A stretch of 64,000 nucleotides of DNA from Lactococcus garvieae (GCF_016758115.1 NZ_WIVG01000003.1:22998-86997); one strand, 5' to 3'. Positions 28,645 through 38,296 are shown, counted from the stretch's first letter. Numbers and translations: made by a program. Notes: generated from the sequence alone by a model not told the origin.

Positions 28645-29247
28645 ATGGTTTATTATCCAGAACCAATCGCTAAACTTATAGAAAGCTTTAGCAAGCTGCC
28701 CGGTATTGGGCAAAAAACAGCGACACGTCTGGCCTTTCATACGATTGGAATGGATGATCAAGACGTCAATGAATTTGCCCGAAACCTTATATCAGCAAAG
28801 CGTGATTTACGCTTTTGCTCAATCTGTGGTAACTTAACAGAAAGTGATCCCTGTGCTATTTGTGAAGACGCTCTTCGTGATCGGACAACGATACTGGTTG
28901 TAGAAGAGAGCAAGGATGTTTTGGCCATGGAAAAAATCCGTGAGTACAGAGGACTTTATCATGTCTTGCATGGGACGATTAGCCCGATGAACGGCATCGG
29001 ACCTGATGAAATTAATGTCAAGAGTCTCTTGACAAGGCTCATGGGAGACAGCCAGATAGAAGAAGTTATCCTTGCTACCAATGCAACATCTGATGGCGAA
29101 GCTACAGCTATGTACCTCTCCCGTATGATTAAACCTGCGGGAATCAAGGTGACACGTTTAGCACGTGGTCTTGCCGTGGGATCAGATATTGAGTATGCTG
29201 ATGAGGTTACATTATCAAAAGCAGTTGAAAATCGTATGGAAATTTAA
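28645..29247 (+). CDS. recR: Recombination mediator RecR
   Basis: The 200-residue protein works with RecF and RecO to load RecA at gaps. Features are the N-terminal helix-hairpin-helix ([18 protein letters not shown]), the Cys4 zinc finger (CSIC ... CAIC, about residues 57-72), and the Toprim domain with [13 protein letters not shown]. The start is the ATG after AAAGGAAAAC, 17 codons inside the longest frame. It lies 12 nt before the ddl start, so the two are an operon. Confidence 0.96.
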   Translation: MVYYPEPIAKLIESFSKLPGIGQKTATRLAFHTIGMDDQDVNEFARNLISAKRDLRFCSICGNLTESDPCAICEDALRDRTTILVVEESKDVLAMEKIREYRGLYHVLHGTISPMNGIGPDEINVKSLLTRLMGDSQIEEVILATNATSDGEATAMYLSRMIKPAGIKVTRLARGLAVGSDIEYADEVTLSKAVENRMEI

Positions 29248-29259
29248 GTGGAGAAAATT

Positions 29260-30309
29260 ATGTCAAAAGAAACATTGATTTTATTATATGGCGGTCGCAG
29301 TGCAGAACGAGAAGTATCGGTTCTTTCAGCTGAAAGTGTGATGCGTGCAGTTAATTATGATAAGTTTGTAGTCAAGACTTACTTTATCAGTCAAGCTGGT
29401 GATTTTATCAAAACACAGGAATTCACTGAAACACCTGCCGAAAATGAAAAATTAATGACTAATGGAACAATCAAGATAGAGCAAAAAGTTGCTCCATCTG
29501 ATATTTATGAAGAAGATGCAGTTGTTTTTCCTGTCCTACATGGACCTATGGGTGAAGATGGCTCAATTCAAGGCTTCTTGGAAATTCTGCGCCTTGCTTA
29601 TGTGGGGCCAAATATCCTGTCAGCCAGTGCGACCATGGATAAGCTATTGGCCAAGCATGTTTTTTCTGCAGTGGACATACCACAAGTGCCTTATGTTGCA
29701 GCCTATGCGGATGAAAACCAAGCCAAAATTCATGCAGAAGTTCAAGAAAAACTGACTTTCCCAGTTTTTGTTAAGCCAGCTAACATGGGCTCAAGTGTCG
29801 GTATTTCTAAAGTAAGTAGCCTAGAGGATTTGGAAGCAGGTCTAGCAGAAGCCTACAAATATGACAGTCGTGTCCTTGTTGAACAGGGAGTTGTGGCGCG
29901 TGAAATAGAGTGTGCAGTACTGGGCAATGGTGGGAAGGTCCGCTCGACTCTTCCAGGTGAGGTTGTTAAAGATGTGGATTTTTACGACTACCGTTCAAAA
30001 TATATTGACAATAAGATTGAAATGGCGATTCCCGCCGATATTCCAAATGAGATAGCGGAAAAAATACGCGATTATGCTGAAAAGGCTTATCAAGCAATGA
30101 ATGGTGCTGGTTTATCACGCTGTGATTTCTTCTATGATGAAAAAGGCAACATTTATCTCAATGAAGTTAATGCAATACCAGGGTTCACACAATGGTCAAT
30201 GTATCCTTTGCTCTGGGAAAATATGGGCTTGTCATACAGTGAGCTGATTGAAGAATTAGTTTCCCTTGCCCAAGAAGCTTTTAAAAATCGCGAAAGCCAT
30301 CTTCTATAA
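29260..30309 (+). CDS. ddl: D-alanine--D-alanine ligase
   Basis: The 349-residue ATP-grasp enzyme makes the D-Ala-D-Ala dipeptide for peptidoglycan precursors. [13 protein letters not shown] at the start, [30 protein letters not shown] and [16 protein letters not shown] are all ligase signatures. The residue after SMYP-type segments and the general pattern fit the D-Ala-D-Ala rather than the D-lactate type (Tyr in [11 protein letters not shown] region), although this is not proof. The start is the ATG after GTGGAG, four codons inside the longest frame. It is translationally close to recR. Confidence 0.95.
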   Translation: MSKETLILLYGGRSAEREVSVLSAESVMRAVNYDKFVVKTYFISQAGDFIKTQEFTETPAENEKLMTNGTIKIEQKVAPSDIYEEDAVVFPVLHGPMGEDGSIQGFLEILRLAYVGPNILSASATMDKLLAKHVFSAVDIPQVPYVAAYADENQAKIHAEVQEKLTFPVFVKPANMGSSVGISKVSSLEDLEAGLAEAYKYDSRVLVEQGVVAREIECAVLGNGGKVRSTLPGEVVKDVDFYDYRSKYIDNKIEMAIPADIPNEIAEKIRDYAEKAYQAMNGAGLSRCDFFYDEKGNIYLNEVNAIPGFTQWSMYPLLWENMGLSYSELIEELVSLAQEAFKNRESHLL

Positions 30310-30338
30310 GTAGAAAAGTTTATAGCAGAGCCTATCAG

Positions 30339-30368
30339 AAACTTAAAGAAACTTCTTTAGGTTTTTTT
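30339..30368 (+). terminator. Rho-independent terminator of recR-ddl
   Basis: A 12-bp stem with one G-U pair (30339-30350 with 30353-30364) is followed by a T run. Confidence 0.75.
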
Positions 30369-30434
30369 GGATAAGATTTTTATTTTTAATGAACTATAGA
30401 GGGGAGCATATTAAAGGGAGGGGGAGATATTCTG

Positions 30435-30701
30435 ATGGAAACAACTTATGACAGTAAGATCAAAAACAGACTAAAGAGAGCAGACGGTCAGCTACAGGGG
30501 GTTCTACGCATGGTAGAAGAAGGAAAAGACTGTGAGGCAGTAGTAACACAGCTCAAAGCAGTTCGCTCTAGTCTCGATAGCTTGATAGGACTTATCGTTG
30601 CTGAAAATTTACAAACCTGTCTTCTATCACTAGAAGAAACTGATGAAAAAGAGCGTGAGAGAAAAATAAATCAAGCGATTAAAATGGTTATTAAAAAGTA
30701 A
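30435..30701 (+). CDS. CsoR/FrmR/CstR-family repressor
   Basis: The 88-residue all-helical DNA-binding protein belongs to the DUF156 family. Cys33 (GKDCEAV) and Cys62 (NLQTC) are present, 29 residues apart. The residue matching the copper-binding His of CsoR is Asn58, so a copper sensor is unlikely. Two Cys without His resembles the persulfide sensor CstR, by knowledge of the family. A G-rich RBS region (GGGAGGGGGAG) precedes the ATG. No sulfur or metal gene is adjacent, so the regulated target may be elsewhere. Confidence 0.85.
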   Translation: METTYDSKIKNRLKRADGQLQGVLRMVEEGKDCEAVVTQLKAVRSSLDSLIGLIVAENLQTCLLSLEETDEKERERKINQAIKMVIKK

Positions 30702-30900
30702 GTGCTGGAGAGAGGCGCTTTTTCTGGCACAATGGGCACTTTTCAGCCCTCATAAAGCACTGGTTTGAAATGCAATCCTGTAGCATTTGTTTCAGCTTTC
30801 TATTCGACAAAAAAACTCTTTGCTAAGTCCTATCGCCAGCATCAATCAATGAAATAGGAACAAAAGTCTAAATTTATCCAAAGTTAGTCAGGACATGAAA

Positions 30901-30914
30901 TGAAAACGCTTACT
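30901..30914 (+). promoter_or_regulatory. cre-like site upstream of murF
   Basis: TGAAAACGCTTACT matches the CcpA operator consensus except for the last base. It lies 68 nt before the murF -10. Function is unproven. Confidence 0.35.
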
Positions 30915-30981
30915 AGCGGCAAACTCTTATGCTGAGAACGCGCGTTTTTTCTGTTTTTAAGACATTTATCTTAGCCTCTGG

Positions 30982-30993
30982 TATAATGGAACT
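30982..30993 (+). promoter_or_regulatory. Extended -10 of murF, leaderless transcript
   Basis: TG-G-TATAAT (TATAAT 30982-30987) ends 6 nt before the murF ATG, so transcription should start on or next to the start codon. No Shine-Dalgarno sequence is present. Confidence 0.65.
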
Positions 30994-32325
30994 ATGAAGC
31001 TTACATTACACGAAATTGCCCGCGTTGTCGGTGCGACAAACAACTGGTCAGAACTGGCAGATACAGAAGTTCACAATATTGAATTTGATAGCCGTGAAGT
31101 CAAAGAAGGTGATCTTTTCTTGCCCCTTAAAGGGACAAGAGATGGTCACGCATTCATTGAAACAGCTTTTGCACAAGGTGCGATTGCGACATTTTCAGAA
31201 AAAGATATTCAAGCCCCACATTTACGTGTCAAGGACTGCTTGACTGCTTTTCAAAGATTAGCCCAGTATTATCTAGAAAAAATGGCGGTTGAAGTAATTG
31301 CTGTCACAGGGTCAAATGGTAAAACAACTACAAAGGACATGATTCAGGCGGTACTTTCTGAAAAATATAAGACCTATAAGACACAGGGGAATTATAACAA
31401 CGAGATAGGCATGCCTTACACCATCTTACACATGCCGGATGATACTGAAAAAATTGTTCTGGAAATGGGGATGGATCGCCTTGGCGATATTGATTTTCTC
31501 TCAAAAATAGCCAAGCCTAAGATAGCAATCGTAACTCTCATCGGCGAATCTCATCTAGAATTTTTCGGAACACGTGACAAAATTGCGGAGGGGAAATTGG
31601 GCATCAAGTCAGGCTTACGACCAGAGGGTGAACTTATTGTCCCAGCAGATAAAATTATCAATAAATATTTGCCAGCAGATACAAAAATTACGTGTTTTGG
31701 TCCAGATGAAGATATTTTTGTGACGCAACTCATCGAACATAAGAACATGCTCAGTTTCACTACAAATTTCTTGAACAGGGAGATTACTATTCCTGTTCCG
31801 GGGAAATTTAATGCGACCAATGCGATGCTTGCTGCCTATGTGGGAACCTTATTTGACATTGAAGAAGATAAGATTGCACATGCGCTTTCCAGCGTGACAT
31901 TGACTCGAAACCGCACAGAGTGGAAGAAAGCAAGCAATGGTGCCGATATCCTTAGTGATGTTTATAATGCTAATCCTACAGCCATGAAACTTATCTTAGA
32001 AACCTTTCAGGCAATACCTAAAAACGAGGGCGGACGTAAATTTGCGGTTCTTGCGGATATGCTTGAGCTAGGAGAGCAAGCACCAGAACTTCATGGGAAC
32101 ATTGCTCAATCCCTTGATTTTTCTGTCATGGATCATGTCTATCTATATGGTGAGTTAATGAAAAATCTTCTGGTGGAACTTCCACAAGATAGAGTTTCTT
32201 ACTTTACAGATTTAACAAATCTTGCAGAAAATATTAAAGAAATTTTGGGTCCGCAAGATCAACTTCTCCTTAAAGGGTCCAACAGCATGAAATTAGGAAC
32301 AATTGTTGAAGAATTACAAAAATAA
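30994..32325 (+). CDS. murF: UDP-N-acetylmuramoyl-tripeptide--D-alanyl-D-alanine ligase MurF
   Basis: This 443-residue cytoplasmic Mur ligase adds D-Ala-D-Ala to the UDP-MurNAc tripeptide, using the product of Ddl. The N-terminal substrate domain ends near 95. The ATP site is VIAVTGSNGKTTTKD, and the central metal-binding region includes GNYNNEIGMPYT and EMGMDRLGDI. The C-terminal domain has DVYNANPTAMK. It lies downstream of recR-ddl but behind a terminator and the CsoR-like gene, with its own promoter. The transcript looks leaderless. Confidence 0.95.
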   Translation: MKLTLHEIARVVGATNNWSELADTEVHNIEFDSREVKEGDLFLPLKGTRDGHAFIETAFAQGAIATFSEKDIQAPHLRVKDCLTAFQRLAQYYLEKMAVEVIAVTGSNGKTTTKDMIQAVLSEKYKTYKTQGNYNNEIGMPYTILHMPDDTEKIVLEMGMDRLGDIDFLSKIAKPKIAIVTLIGESHLEFFGTRDKIAEGKLGIKSGLRPEGELIVPADKIINKYLPADTKITCFGPDEDIFVTQLIEHKNMLSFTTNFLNREITIPVPGKFNATNAMLAAYVGTLFDIEEDKIAHALSSVTLTRNRTEWKKASNGADILSDVYNANPTAMKLILETFQAIPKNEGGRKFAVLADMLELGEQAPELHGNIAQSLDFSVMDHVYLYGELMKNLLVELPQDRVSYFTDLTNLAENIKEILGPQDQLLLKGSNSMKLGTIVEELQK

Positions 32326-32346
32326 GCATGTAAAATGCTTTTTTAA
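32324..32346 (+). terminator. Terminator of murF
   Basis: A 6-bp stem (AAGCAT/ATGCTT) overlaps the stop codon and is followed by a T run. Confidence 0.65.
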
Positions 32347-32429
32347 TACTTGAAATAGGAAACAATGTTCGGAAATAGTCCATAAAAATTTTTAATGTCA
32401 AAAATTTAAAAAAAATATGTAGAAAAGTC

Positions 32430-32486
32430 TTTACAATTTAGGTTGAATTAAGTATAATAGAGAACATAATAAATTTTCAGACAATA
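32430..32486 (+). promoter_or_regulatory. Promoter and CodY-type box of the peptide transporter operon
   Basis: TTTACA (32430-32435), 17 nt and TATAAT (32453-32458) form a strong promoter. The sequence AATTTTCAGACAATA (32472-32486) matches the CodY consensus AATTTTCWGAAAATT at 13 of 15 positions, just after the expected transcription start. Repression by CodY when branched amino acids are abundant is likely by analogy with lactococcal peptide-uptake genes. Confidence 0.7.
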
Positions 32487-32536
32487 CTAAACAAATAAGG
32501 TGTTGTCGAATAAATCAAATAGAAAGAGGATGTTAC

Positions 32537-34210
32537 ATGGATAATTGGAAAAAAGTATCATTAGGAACAGTTGCCCTAGCTTCGGTAGGGCTCCTAGCAG
32601 CTTGTGGAAATGGCGGGGGGGACTCAAAAGCAGCCAATCCCCAACTCTCAGTTCCTACAAACATTGCGACATTGGATTCAGGTTTGGCGACAGATGCGTA
32701 TTCAAATCTCTTTATCGGAAATGTACAAGAAGGTTTGACACGTGTTGACGACAAAGGTGTTGCTCAAAACGCTTTGGCATCAGATATTAAAGTATCAGAT
32801 GACGGTTTGACATACACGATTACTTTGCGTGACGGTCTTAAGTGGTCAAACGGTGATTCATTGACAGCAAAGGATTTCCTTTATTCATGGCAGCGTGCTG
32901 TAAACCCTGAAACAGGTTCACAATATGCTTACTTGTTGGGGAACATTAAAAATGCGAATGAAATCAACACAGGTAAGGTTAAAGACCTCAACGAGTTGGG
33001 CGTAAAAGTAAATGGTGACCATGAGCTTGTAGTTACATTGACACAACCAACGCCTTACTTTAAATTCCTTCTTGCTAATGGCGTTTACAAACCTGTAAAC
33101 AAATCGGCAGTTGAAGAATTTGGTAAACAGTACGGGACTTCATCTGATAAAGTTGTTTATTCTGGACCATTCATGTTCAAGAAAGATGCAGGATGGACAG
33201 GAACAAACAACAGCTATTCACTTGTAAAAAACCCTGATTACTATGACAAAGATAATGTAAAATCAGAAGAAATCGACTACACTGTTCAATCAAATCCAAA
33301 TACAGCTGTTCAGCTCTTTAAACAAGGTAAGCTAGACCAAGCAAGCTTGGGTACTATGGATTTGTATAATGCCAACAAAGGCTACAACGACGGTAAGGAT
33401 CTTGTTGTTCTAAAAGAAGCAACAACTGCTTATCTTCAATATAATCAATCTGGTGGTGGTACAACAAGTCCAGAAGTAGCAAAAGCACTTCAAAATAAAA
33501 ATATCCGCGAGGCACTTAACTTAGCAACTGACCGTAAAGCTATCGTTGATCAATTCATCCCAGCAGGTACAGTAGCACAAACCTTTACACCAGCAGGCAT
33601 GTCAGTAACAGCAGATGGTAAAGACTTCGCTGAATTTGCCAAACAAGATTACAACTACGATGCTGCGAAAGCAAAAGAACTTTGGGAAAAAGGTTTGAAA
33701 GAAGTCGGTGTAACATCACTGAATCTCCAGTATACAACTGATGCTGATGCGCCAGTTTCAAAATCTATCGCTGATTTCTTGCAAGCGTCACTTTCTAAAA
33801 CATTGCCAGGCTTGACACTTACTCAAAAAATCGTACCTTTCCAACAACGTTTGAAAGATTCGAAAAACCAAAACTTTGATGTGGTTCTCTCACTTTGGGG
33901 TGGTGACTATGCTGAACCATCAACATTCTTGCAACTCTTTGCAGATGGCTCAGGTTATAACGATGGTAAATTTGTAAATCCTGCTTACCAAGCGGCTTGG
34001 ACAAAAGCATCAACAGTGCCAGTAGTATTGGACGATAAAGCTCGTGATCAAGCTTACAAAGATGCAGAAGCAGCGCTCTTTGATGAGTCAAGCATCAACC
34101 CAATGTACTTCCGTTCAACACCAGTTCTTCGTAACCCACACCTTAAAGGTTTGCAATTTAACTCAACAGGTTTGACTTACGATCTCAAAGGTGTTTACAT
34201 CGAAAAATAG
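32537..34210 (+). CDS. Peptide ABC transporter substrate-binding lipoprotein (OppA/DppA family)
   Basis: The 557-residue extracellular lipoprotein captures oligopeptides. The lipobox LLAAC places the lipidated Cys near residue 23, followed by a Gly run encoded in part by a G7 tract (32615-32621). Family-5 solute-binding features include the segment around YTITLRDGLKWSNGDSLTA and ALNLATDRKAIVDQFIP. It is the first gene of a five-gene operon (SBP, two permeases, two ATPases). An internal terminator after it would give more binding protein than membrane parts. Di/tripeptide versus longer peptide preference cannot be told. Confidence 0.92.
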   Translation: MDNWKKVSLGTVALASVGLLAACGNGGGDSKAANPQLSVPTNIATLDSGLATDAYSNLFIGNVQEGLTRVDDKGVAQNALASDIKVSDDGLTYTITLRDGLKWSNGDSLTAKDFLYSWQRAVNPETGSQYAYLLGNIKNANEINTGKVKDLNELGVKVNGDHELVVTLTQPTPYFKFLLANGVYKPVNKSAVEEFGKQYGTSSDKVVYSGPFMFKKDAGWTGTNNSYSLVKNPDYYDKDNVKSEEIDYTVQSNPNTAVQLFKQGKLDQASLGTMDLYNANKGYNDGKDLVVLKEATTAYLQYNQSGGGTTSPEVAKALQNKNIREALNLATDRKAIVDQFIPAGTVAQTFTPAGMSVTADGKDFAEFAKQDYNYDAAKAKELWEKGLKEVGVTSLNLQYTTDADAPVSKSIADFLQASLSKTLPGLTLTQKIVPFQQRLKDSKNQNFDVVLSLWGGDYAEPSTFLQLFADGSGYNDGKFVNPAYQAAWTKASTVPVVLDDKARDQAYKDAEAALFDESSINPMYFRSTPVLRNPHLKGLQFNSTGLTYDLKGVYIEK

Positions 34211-34232
34211 TAGGCACTAACATCAAACGAAC

Positions 34233-34258
34233 AAGTAGGGCTTATTAGGCCTACTTTT
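34233..34258 (+). terminator. Intra-operon terminator after the peptide-binding protein gene
   Basis: A 7-bp stem (34233-34239 with 34250-34256) with a 10-nt loop and short T run lies between the lipoprotein and first permease genes. It probably causes partial termination. Confidence 0.6.
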
Positions 34259-34283
34259 CGTGTTTTTATTAAGGAATTATTAT

Positions 34284-35201
34284 ATGTTAGCTAAATATCT
34301 CGTAAAACGTATCTTATTGATGCTCTTGACATTATTTGTGGTTATTACGGCAACTTTCTTCCTGATGCAAGTTATGCCAGGAACACCTTTCAATAACCCC
34401 AAATTAACACCAGAACAAATTCAACAGTTGAATGCTGCATATGGTTTAGATAAACCGTTGATTGTCCAGTATTTTATCTACCTGCAAAATGCCTTCACAG
34501 GTAACTTTGGAACTTCATTTACCTTTGCGAATCAACCCGTGAGTACCATGATTGCCCAACGTTTACCTGTTTCGGCGCAGCTTGGTTTTGAAGCACTCCT
34601 TATCGGTGTTGTTGCTGGAGTATTCTTTGGTGTTGTTGCAGCACGTTTTAAAAACACTTGGATCGATGGTCTTTTGAGTATTATCTCAACAGTGTTCTTC
34701 TCTGTTCCTTCTTTCATCGTAGGTACTTTGCTCCTTCTTTACTTTGGTTACACTTGGCAGCTCTTACCTGTATCAGGTTGGGGGACATTTGCCCAAACGA
34801 TATTGCCAGCGTTAGCCCTATCCTTTGCTCCAATGTCTCAGGTGATGAGCTTTGTCCGTGCCCAAATGATTGAATCACTTTCATCAGATTATATCTTGCT
34901 GGCTCGAGCTAAAGGTTTATCTGATCGTGAAGTGCTTTGGAAACATGCCATCCGTAACTCTTTGATTCCGATGCTGACACTCATAGGACCGATGAGTGCA
35001 GGACTTTTGACCGGATCAGTTTTGATTGAGACTATCTTCTCAATTCCAGGTATCGGTCAACAGTTTGTTCAGTCTATTCCTTCAAAGGATTTTCCTGTTA
35101 TCATGGGGACAACAATCGTCTATGCTGTGATGTTGATGGCGATGATTTTAATCACAGATATTATTACAGCCTTTGTTGATCCACGTGTGCGTTTAGACTA
35201 G
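34284..35201 (+). CDS. Peptide ABC transporter permease (OppB/DppB type)
   Basis: The 305-residue membrane protein has six hydrophobic spans, the opening YLVKRILLMLLTLFVVIT typical of OppB-type subunits, and the EAA loop (about ILLARAKGLSDREVLWKHAI) that contacts the ATPases. The start is the ATG after AAGGAAT, eight codons inside the longest frame. It lies 15 nt before the partner permease gene. Confidence 0.93.
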   Translation: MLAKYLVKRILLMLLTLFVVITATFFLMQVMPGTPFNNPKLTPEQIQQLNAAYGLDKPLIVQYFIYLQNAFTGNFGTSFTFANQPVSTMIAQRLPVSAQLGFEALLIGVVAGVFFGVVAARFKNTWIDGLLSIISTVFFSVPSFIVGTLLLLYFGYTWQLLPVSGWGTFAQTILPALALSFAPMSQVMSFVRAQMIESLSSDYILLARAKGLSDREVLWKHAIRNSLIPMLTLIGPMSAGLLTGSVLIETIFSIPGIGQQFVQSIPSKDFPVIMGTTIVYAVMLMAMILITDIITAFVDPRVRLD

Positions 35202-35216
35202 AAAGGAGGGGAGAAA

Positions 35217-36251
35217 ATGGAAAATATTAACAGTAAATTTAAACTTGTAACACAGCGTGATTTTGAAGCGAGTGAAATGATTGCGAAACCTGCCCTCACT
35301 TTCTGGCAAGATGCTTGGCGCCGTTTCAAGAAAAATAAGGTGGCGATGGTAGCGATGATTCTCGTTGTTTGCACGCTCCTGTTCTCCGCAGTTTCGACAG
35401 TTTTGGTCCCTCAATCAGAGGCCAATCATTTTGATCCTAATGAGGTACAAATATATAAGAACTTGCCACCTAAACTCGGAAATCTAAATATTCCTGGGTG
35501 GAATGGTAATTTTGCAGCGCCAGGAAGTACGATTGCGGAAGACATGTATAAGGTGCAGAATGTCCCAGAAGGCAAATCATTTATCTTTGGTACAGATGCT
35601 CTGGGACGCTCAATCGCCAAACGTACAATCGTTGGTTTACGTATTTCTTTGATTATCGCCTTTGCCTCCATCGTCTTTGATGTGCTTATAGGGATTACTT
35701 ATGGATTAATTTCAGGATGGGTTGGTGGAAAAGTTGATACAGTGATGCAACGTATCATCGAAATCATTAGCTCTATTCCAAGTTTAGTTATTGTAACCAT
35801 GTTCGGACTTTTGCTGGGTCAAGGGATAATTTCAATTGTCTTAGCTATCGGTCTCTTTATCTGGACAGGAATCGCCCGGCAGGTAAGAAACATGACCTTG
35901 TCGCTGAAAGAACGGGAGTTTGTACTTGCAGCGAAAACTCTGGGTGCAAGCCCATTCAAGATTATGGTAAAACACCTTATTCCAAATATGCTGGGTGTTA
36001 TTATCGTACAAATTATGTTCGATATTCCGTCAGTCATCTTCTTTGAAGCTGTTCTTTCTGCGATTAACTTAGGTGTTAAACCGCCAACAGCATCATTGGG
36101 TTCATTGATTTCTGATGGTATTCAAAGTTTGCAATTCTATCCATTCCAAGTTGCAGTACCTGCAGTAGTCTTGTCACTCTTGTCACTTGCCTTCTTCCTC
36201 TTTGGTTATGGCTTACGTGACGCTTTTGATCCAAAATCAGGCCAAGACTAA
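35217..36251 (+). CDS. Peptide ABC transporter permease (OppC/DppC type)
   Basis: The 344-residue permease has an N-terminal cytoplasmic part (TFWQDAWRRFKKNKVAMV), a first span, a large outer loop with FGTDALGRSIAKRTIVGLRI (the OppC signature), then five further spans with the EAA loop VLAAKTLGASPFKIMVKHLI. RBS AAAGGAGGGGAG precedes the ATG. It pairs with the OppB-type subunit. Confidence 0.93.
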   Translation: MENINSKFKLVTQRDFEASEMIAKPALTFWQDAWRRFKKNKVAMVAMILVVCTLLFSAVSTVLVPQSEANHFDPNEVQIYKNLPPKLGNLNIPGWNGNFAAPGSTIAEDMYKVQNVPEGKSFIFGTDALGRSIAKRTIVGLRISLIIAFASIVFDVLIGITYGLISGWVGGKVDTVMQRIIEIISSIPSLVIVTMFGLLLGQGIISIVLAIGLFIWTGIARQVRNMTLSLKEREFVLAAKTLGASPFKIMVKHLIPNMLGVIIVQIMFDIPSVIFFEAVLSAINLGVKPPTASLGSLISDGIQSLQFYPFQVAVPAVVLSLLSLAFFLFGYGLRDAFDPKSGQD

Positions 36252-36267
36252 GAAATGAGGAAGTAAA

Positions 36268-37329
36268 ATGACTGAAAAAGAAGAAAAAGTACTTGAAGTA
36301 AAAAATCTGCATGTCAATTTCAAAACATATGCTGGAAAGGTGAAAGCCATCCGGGATGTTTCCTTTGACTTAAAAAAAGGTGAAACCTTAGCTATCGTTG
36401 GGGAATCAGGTTCTGGTAAATCTGTAACAACCAAAACCTTGATGGGACTAAATGCAGCCAATGCCGAAATTCCTAAAGGCGAAATCCTTTTTAAGGGTCG
36501 TAATCTGCTTGACATCAAAGAAGAAGATTGGCAAAAAATCCGAGGCAATGAGATTTCAATGATTTTCCAAGATCCGATGACTTCATTGGACCCAACCATG
36601 CGTATCGGAAATCAAATTGCGGAACCTTTAATTAAGCATAAAGGGATGAAGAAAAAAGATGCTTTGGCAAAAGCTTTGGAGCTGATGAAAGCCGTAGGGA
36701 TTCCCCAAAGTGAGCAGCACATCAACGACTACCCGCACCAATGGTCGGGTGGGATGCGTCAACGTGCGGTAATCGCTATTGCTCTTGCTGCTGATCCAGA
36801 AATTCTTATTGCAGATGAGCCAACAACCGCCTTGGATGTAACGATTCAGGCACAGATTATGCACATGATGGCCGATCTGCAACAGCGTATCGACTCATCA
36901 ATCATCTTTATCACTCATGATTTGGGTGTCGTTGCAGGTTTTGCTGACCGTGTTGCCGTTATGTATGCCGGGGAGATTGTGGAATACGGGACTGTGGAAG
37001 AAATTTTCTACAACCCACAACATCCTTATACATGGGGTCTCTTAGACTCAATGCCAACTGTTGACACAGATGTTGAGCGACTTGTATCAATTCCAGGAAC
37101 GCCTCCAGATCTGCTCCATCCGCCAAAAGGCGATGCCTTTGCTGTCCGTAACCAGTATGCTTTGGAAATTGACTTTGAAGAAGCACCGCCATATTTTGAA
37201 ATTTCACCTACACATCAAGTGAAATCATGGCTTTTAGATGAGCGTTCACCAAAGGTAACACCATCTGAAAATATCCAACAGCGTTGGGCGCGTTGGGAAG
37301 AAATGAAAATGAAGGGAAATGCTGAATAA
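36268..37329 (+). CDS. Peptide ABC transporter ATP-binding protein (OppD/DppD type)
   Basis: The 353-residue ATPase has Walker A GESGSGKSV, the signature WSGGMRQR, Walker B ILIADEPTTALD and the switch His in IFITHDLGVV. A C-terminal oligopeptide-transporter extension (GLLDSMPTVDTDVERLVSIP onward) is present but the usual Cys cluster is missing. Its stop overlaps the next ATG by one base, so the two ATPases are co-translated. Confidence 0.94.
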   Translation: MTEKEEKVLEVKNLHVNFKTYAGKVKAIRDVSFDLKKGETLAIVGESGSGKSVTTKTLMGLNAANAEIPKGEILFKGRNLLDIKEEDWQKIRGNEISMIFQDPMTSLDPTMRIGNQIAEPLIKHKGMKKKDALAKALELMKAVGIPQSEQHINDYPHQWSGGMRQRAVIAIALAADPEILIADEPTTALDVTIQAQIMHMMADLQQRIDSSIIFITHDLGVVAGFADRVAVMYAGEIVEYGTVEEIFYNPQHPYTWGLLDSMPTVDTDVERLVSIPGTPPDLLHPPKGDAFAVRNQYALEIDFEEAPPYFEISPTHQVKSWLLDERSPKVTPSENIQQRWARWEEMKMKGNAE

Positions 37330-38264
37330 TGACTGAAGAAAGAAAAAAACTTGTCGAATTCAAGGGTGTTGACCTGGTTTTCAACAAGGGTAAAAAGAAT
37401 GTCAATAAAGCCATCAACGACGTTTCTTTTCACATCTATGAGGGGGAAACATTCGGTCTTGTAGGTGAATCAGGTTCTGGTAAAACAACAATTGGTCGTG
37501 CAATTCTAAAGCTTTATGACATTCATAAAGGTGAAATTCATTTCAATGGTAAGGATGTTAGCAAGATCAAGGGAACTGAGCTGAAAAAATTCCGCGAAAA
37601 GGTACAGATGATTTTCCAAGATCCGCAAGCCTCATTGAATGGCAGAATGCGTGTTAAGGATATCATTGCTGAAGGGATTGACGTTAATGGGTTAGCTAAA
37701 ACCCCAGAAGAACGCACAGAAAAAGTTAAAGAATTGCTCCAATTGGTAGGGCTTAATCAAGATCATATGACACGTTATCCTCATGAGTTTTCTGGTGGAC
37801 AACGTCAACGTATCGGTATTGCCCGCGCTTTGGCAGTGAATCCTAAATTTATTGTAGCTGATGAGCCAATTTCGGCATTGGACGTCTCTATTCAAGCTCA
37901 GGTCGTCAACTTGATGCGTGATATCCAAGAAAAAGAGGGCTTAACCTATCTTTTTATCGCCCATGACCTATCAATGGTTAAATATATTTCGGATCGTATC
38001 GGTGTCATGCACTGGGGGAAAATTCTTGAAGTGGGGACCTCAGACCAAGTGTATAACCATGCTCTACACCCTTACACAAAATCATTATTGAGTGCGATTC
38101 CTGCACCAGATCCAATCTCAGAGCGTAGTCGTGTGCCACAGTCTTACGATCCAACAGCTGAGCTGGATGGACAGCCACGTGAGCTTCGTGAAATCACTCC
38201 AGGGCACTTTGTTTTATCAACTGAAGAAGAAGCTGCTGAATACAGAAAAATTGCAACAGCTTAA
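37329..38264 (+). CDS. Peptide ABC transporter ATP-binding protein (OppF/DppF type)
   Basis: The 311-residue second ATPase of the heterodimer has Walker A GESGSGKTT, the signature FSGGQRQR, Walker B FIVADEPISALD and the switch His in FIAHDLSMV. The C-terminal extension begins at HPYTKSLLSAIPAPDP. It ends the operon before a terminator at 38271. Confidence 0.94.
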   Translation: MTEERKKLVEFKGVDLVFNKGKKNVNKAINDVSFHIYEGETFGLVGESGSGKTTIGRAILKLYDIHKGEIHFNGKDVSKIKGTELKKFREKVQMIFQDPQASLNGRMRVKDIIAEGIDVNGLAKTPEERTEKVKELLQLVGLNQDHMTRYPHEFSGGQRQRIGIARALAVNPKFIVADEPISALDVSIQAQVVNLMRDIQEKEGLTYLFIAHDLSMVKYISDRIGVMHWGKILEVGTSDQVYNHALHPYTKSLLSAIPAPDPISERSRVPQSYDPTAELDGQPRELREITPGHFVLSTEEEAAEYRKIATA

Positions 38265-38270
38265 GAAATA

Positions 38271-38296
38271 AACTGCACCAAATGGTGTGGTTTTTT
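38271..38296 (+). terminator. Terminator of the peptide transporter operon
   Basis: A 9-bp stem with one G-U pair (38271-38279 with 38284-38292) is followed by a T run. Confidence 0.7.
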
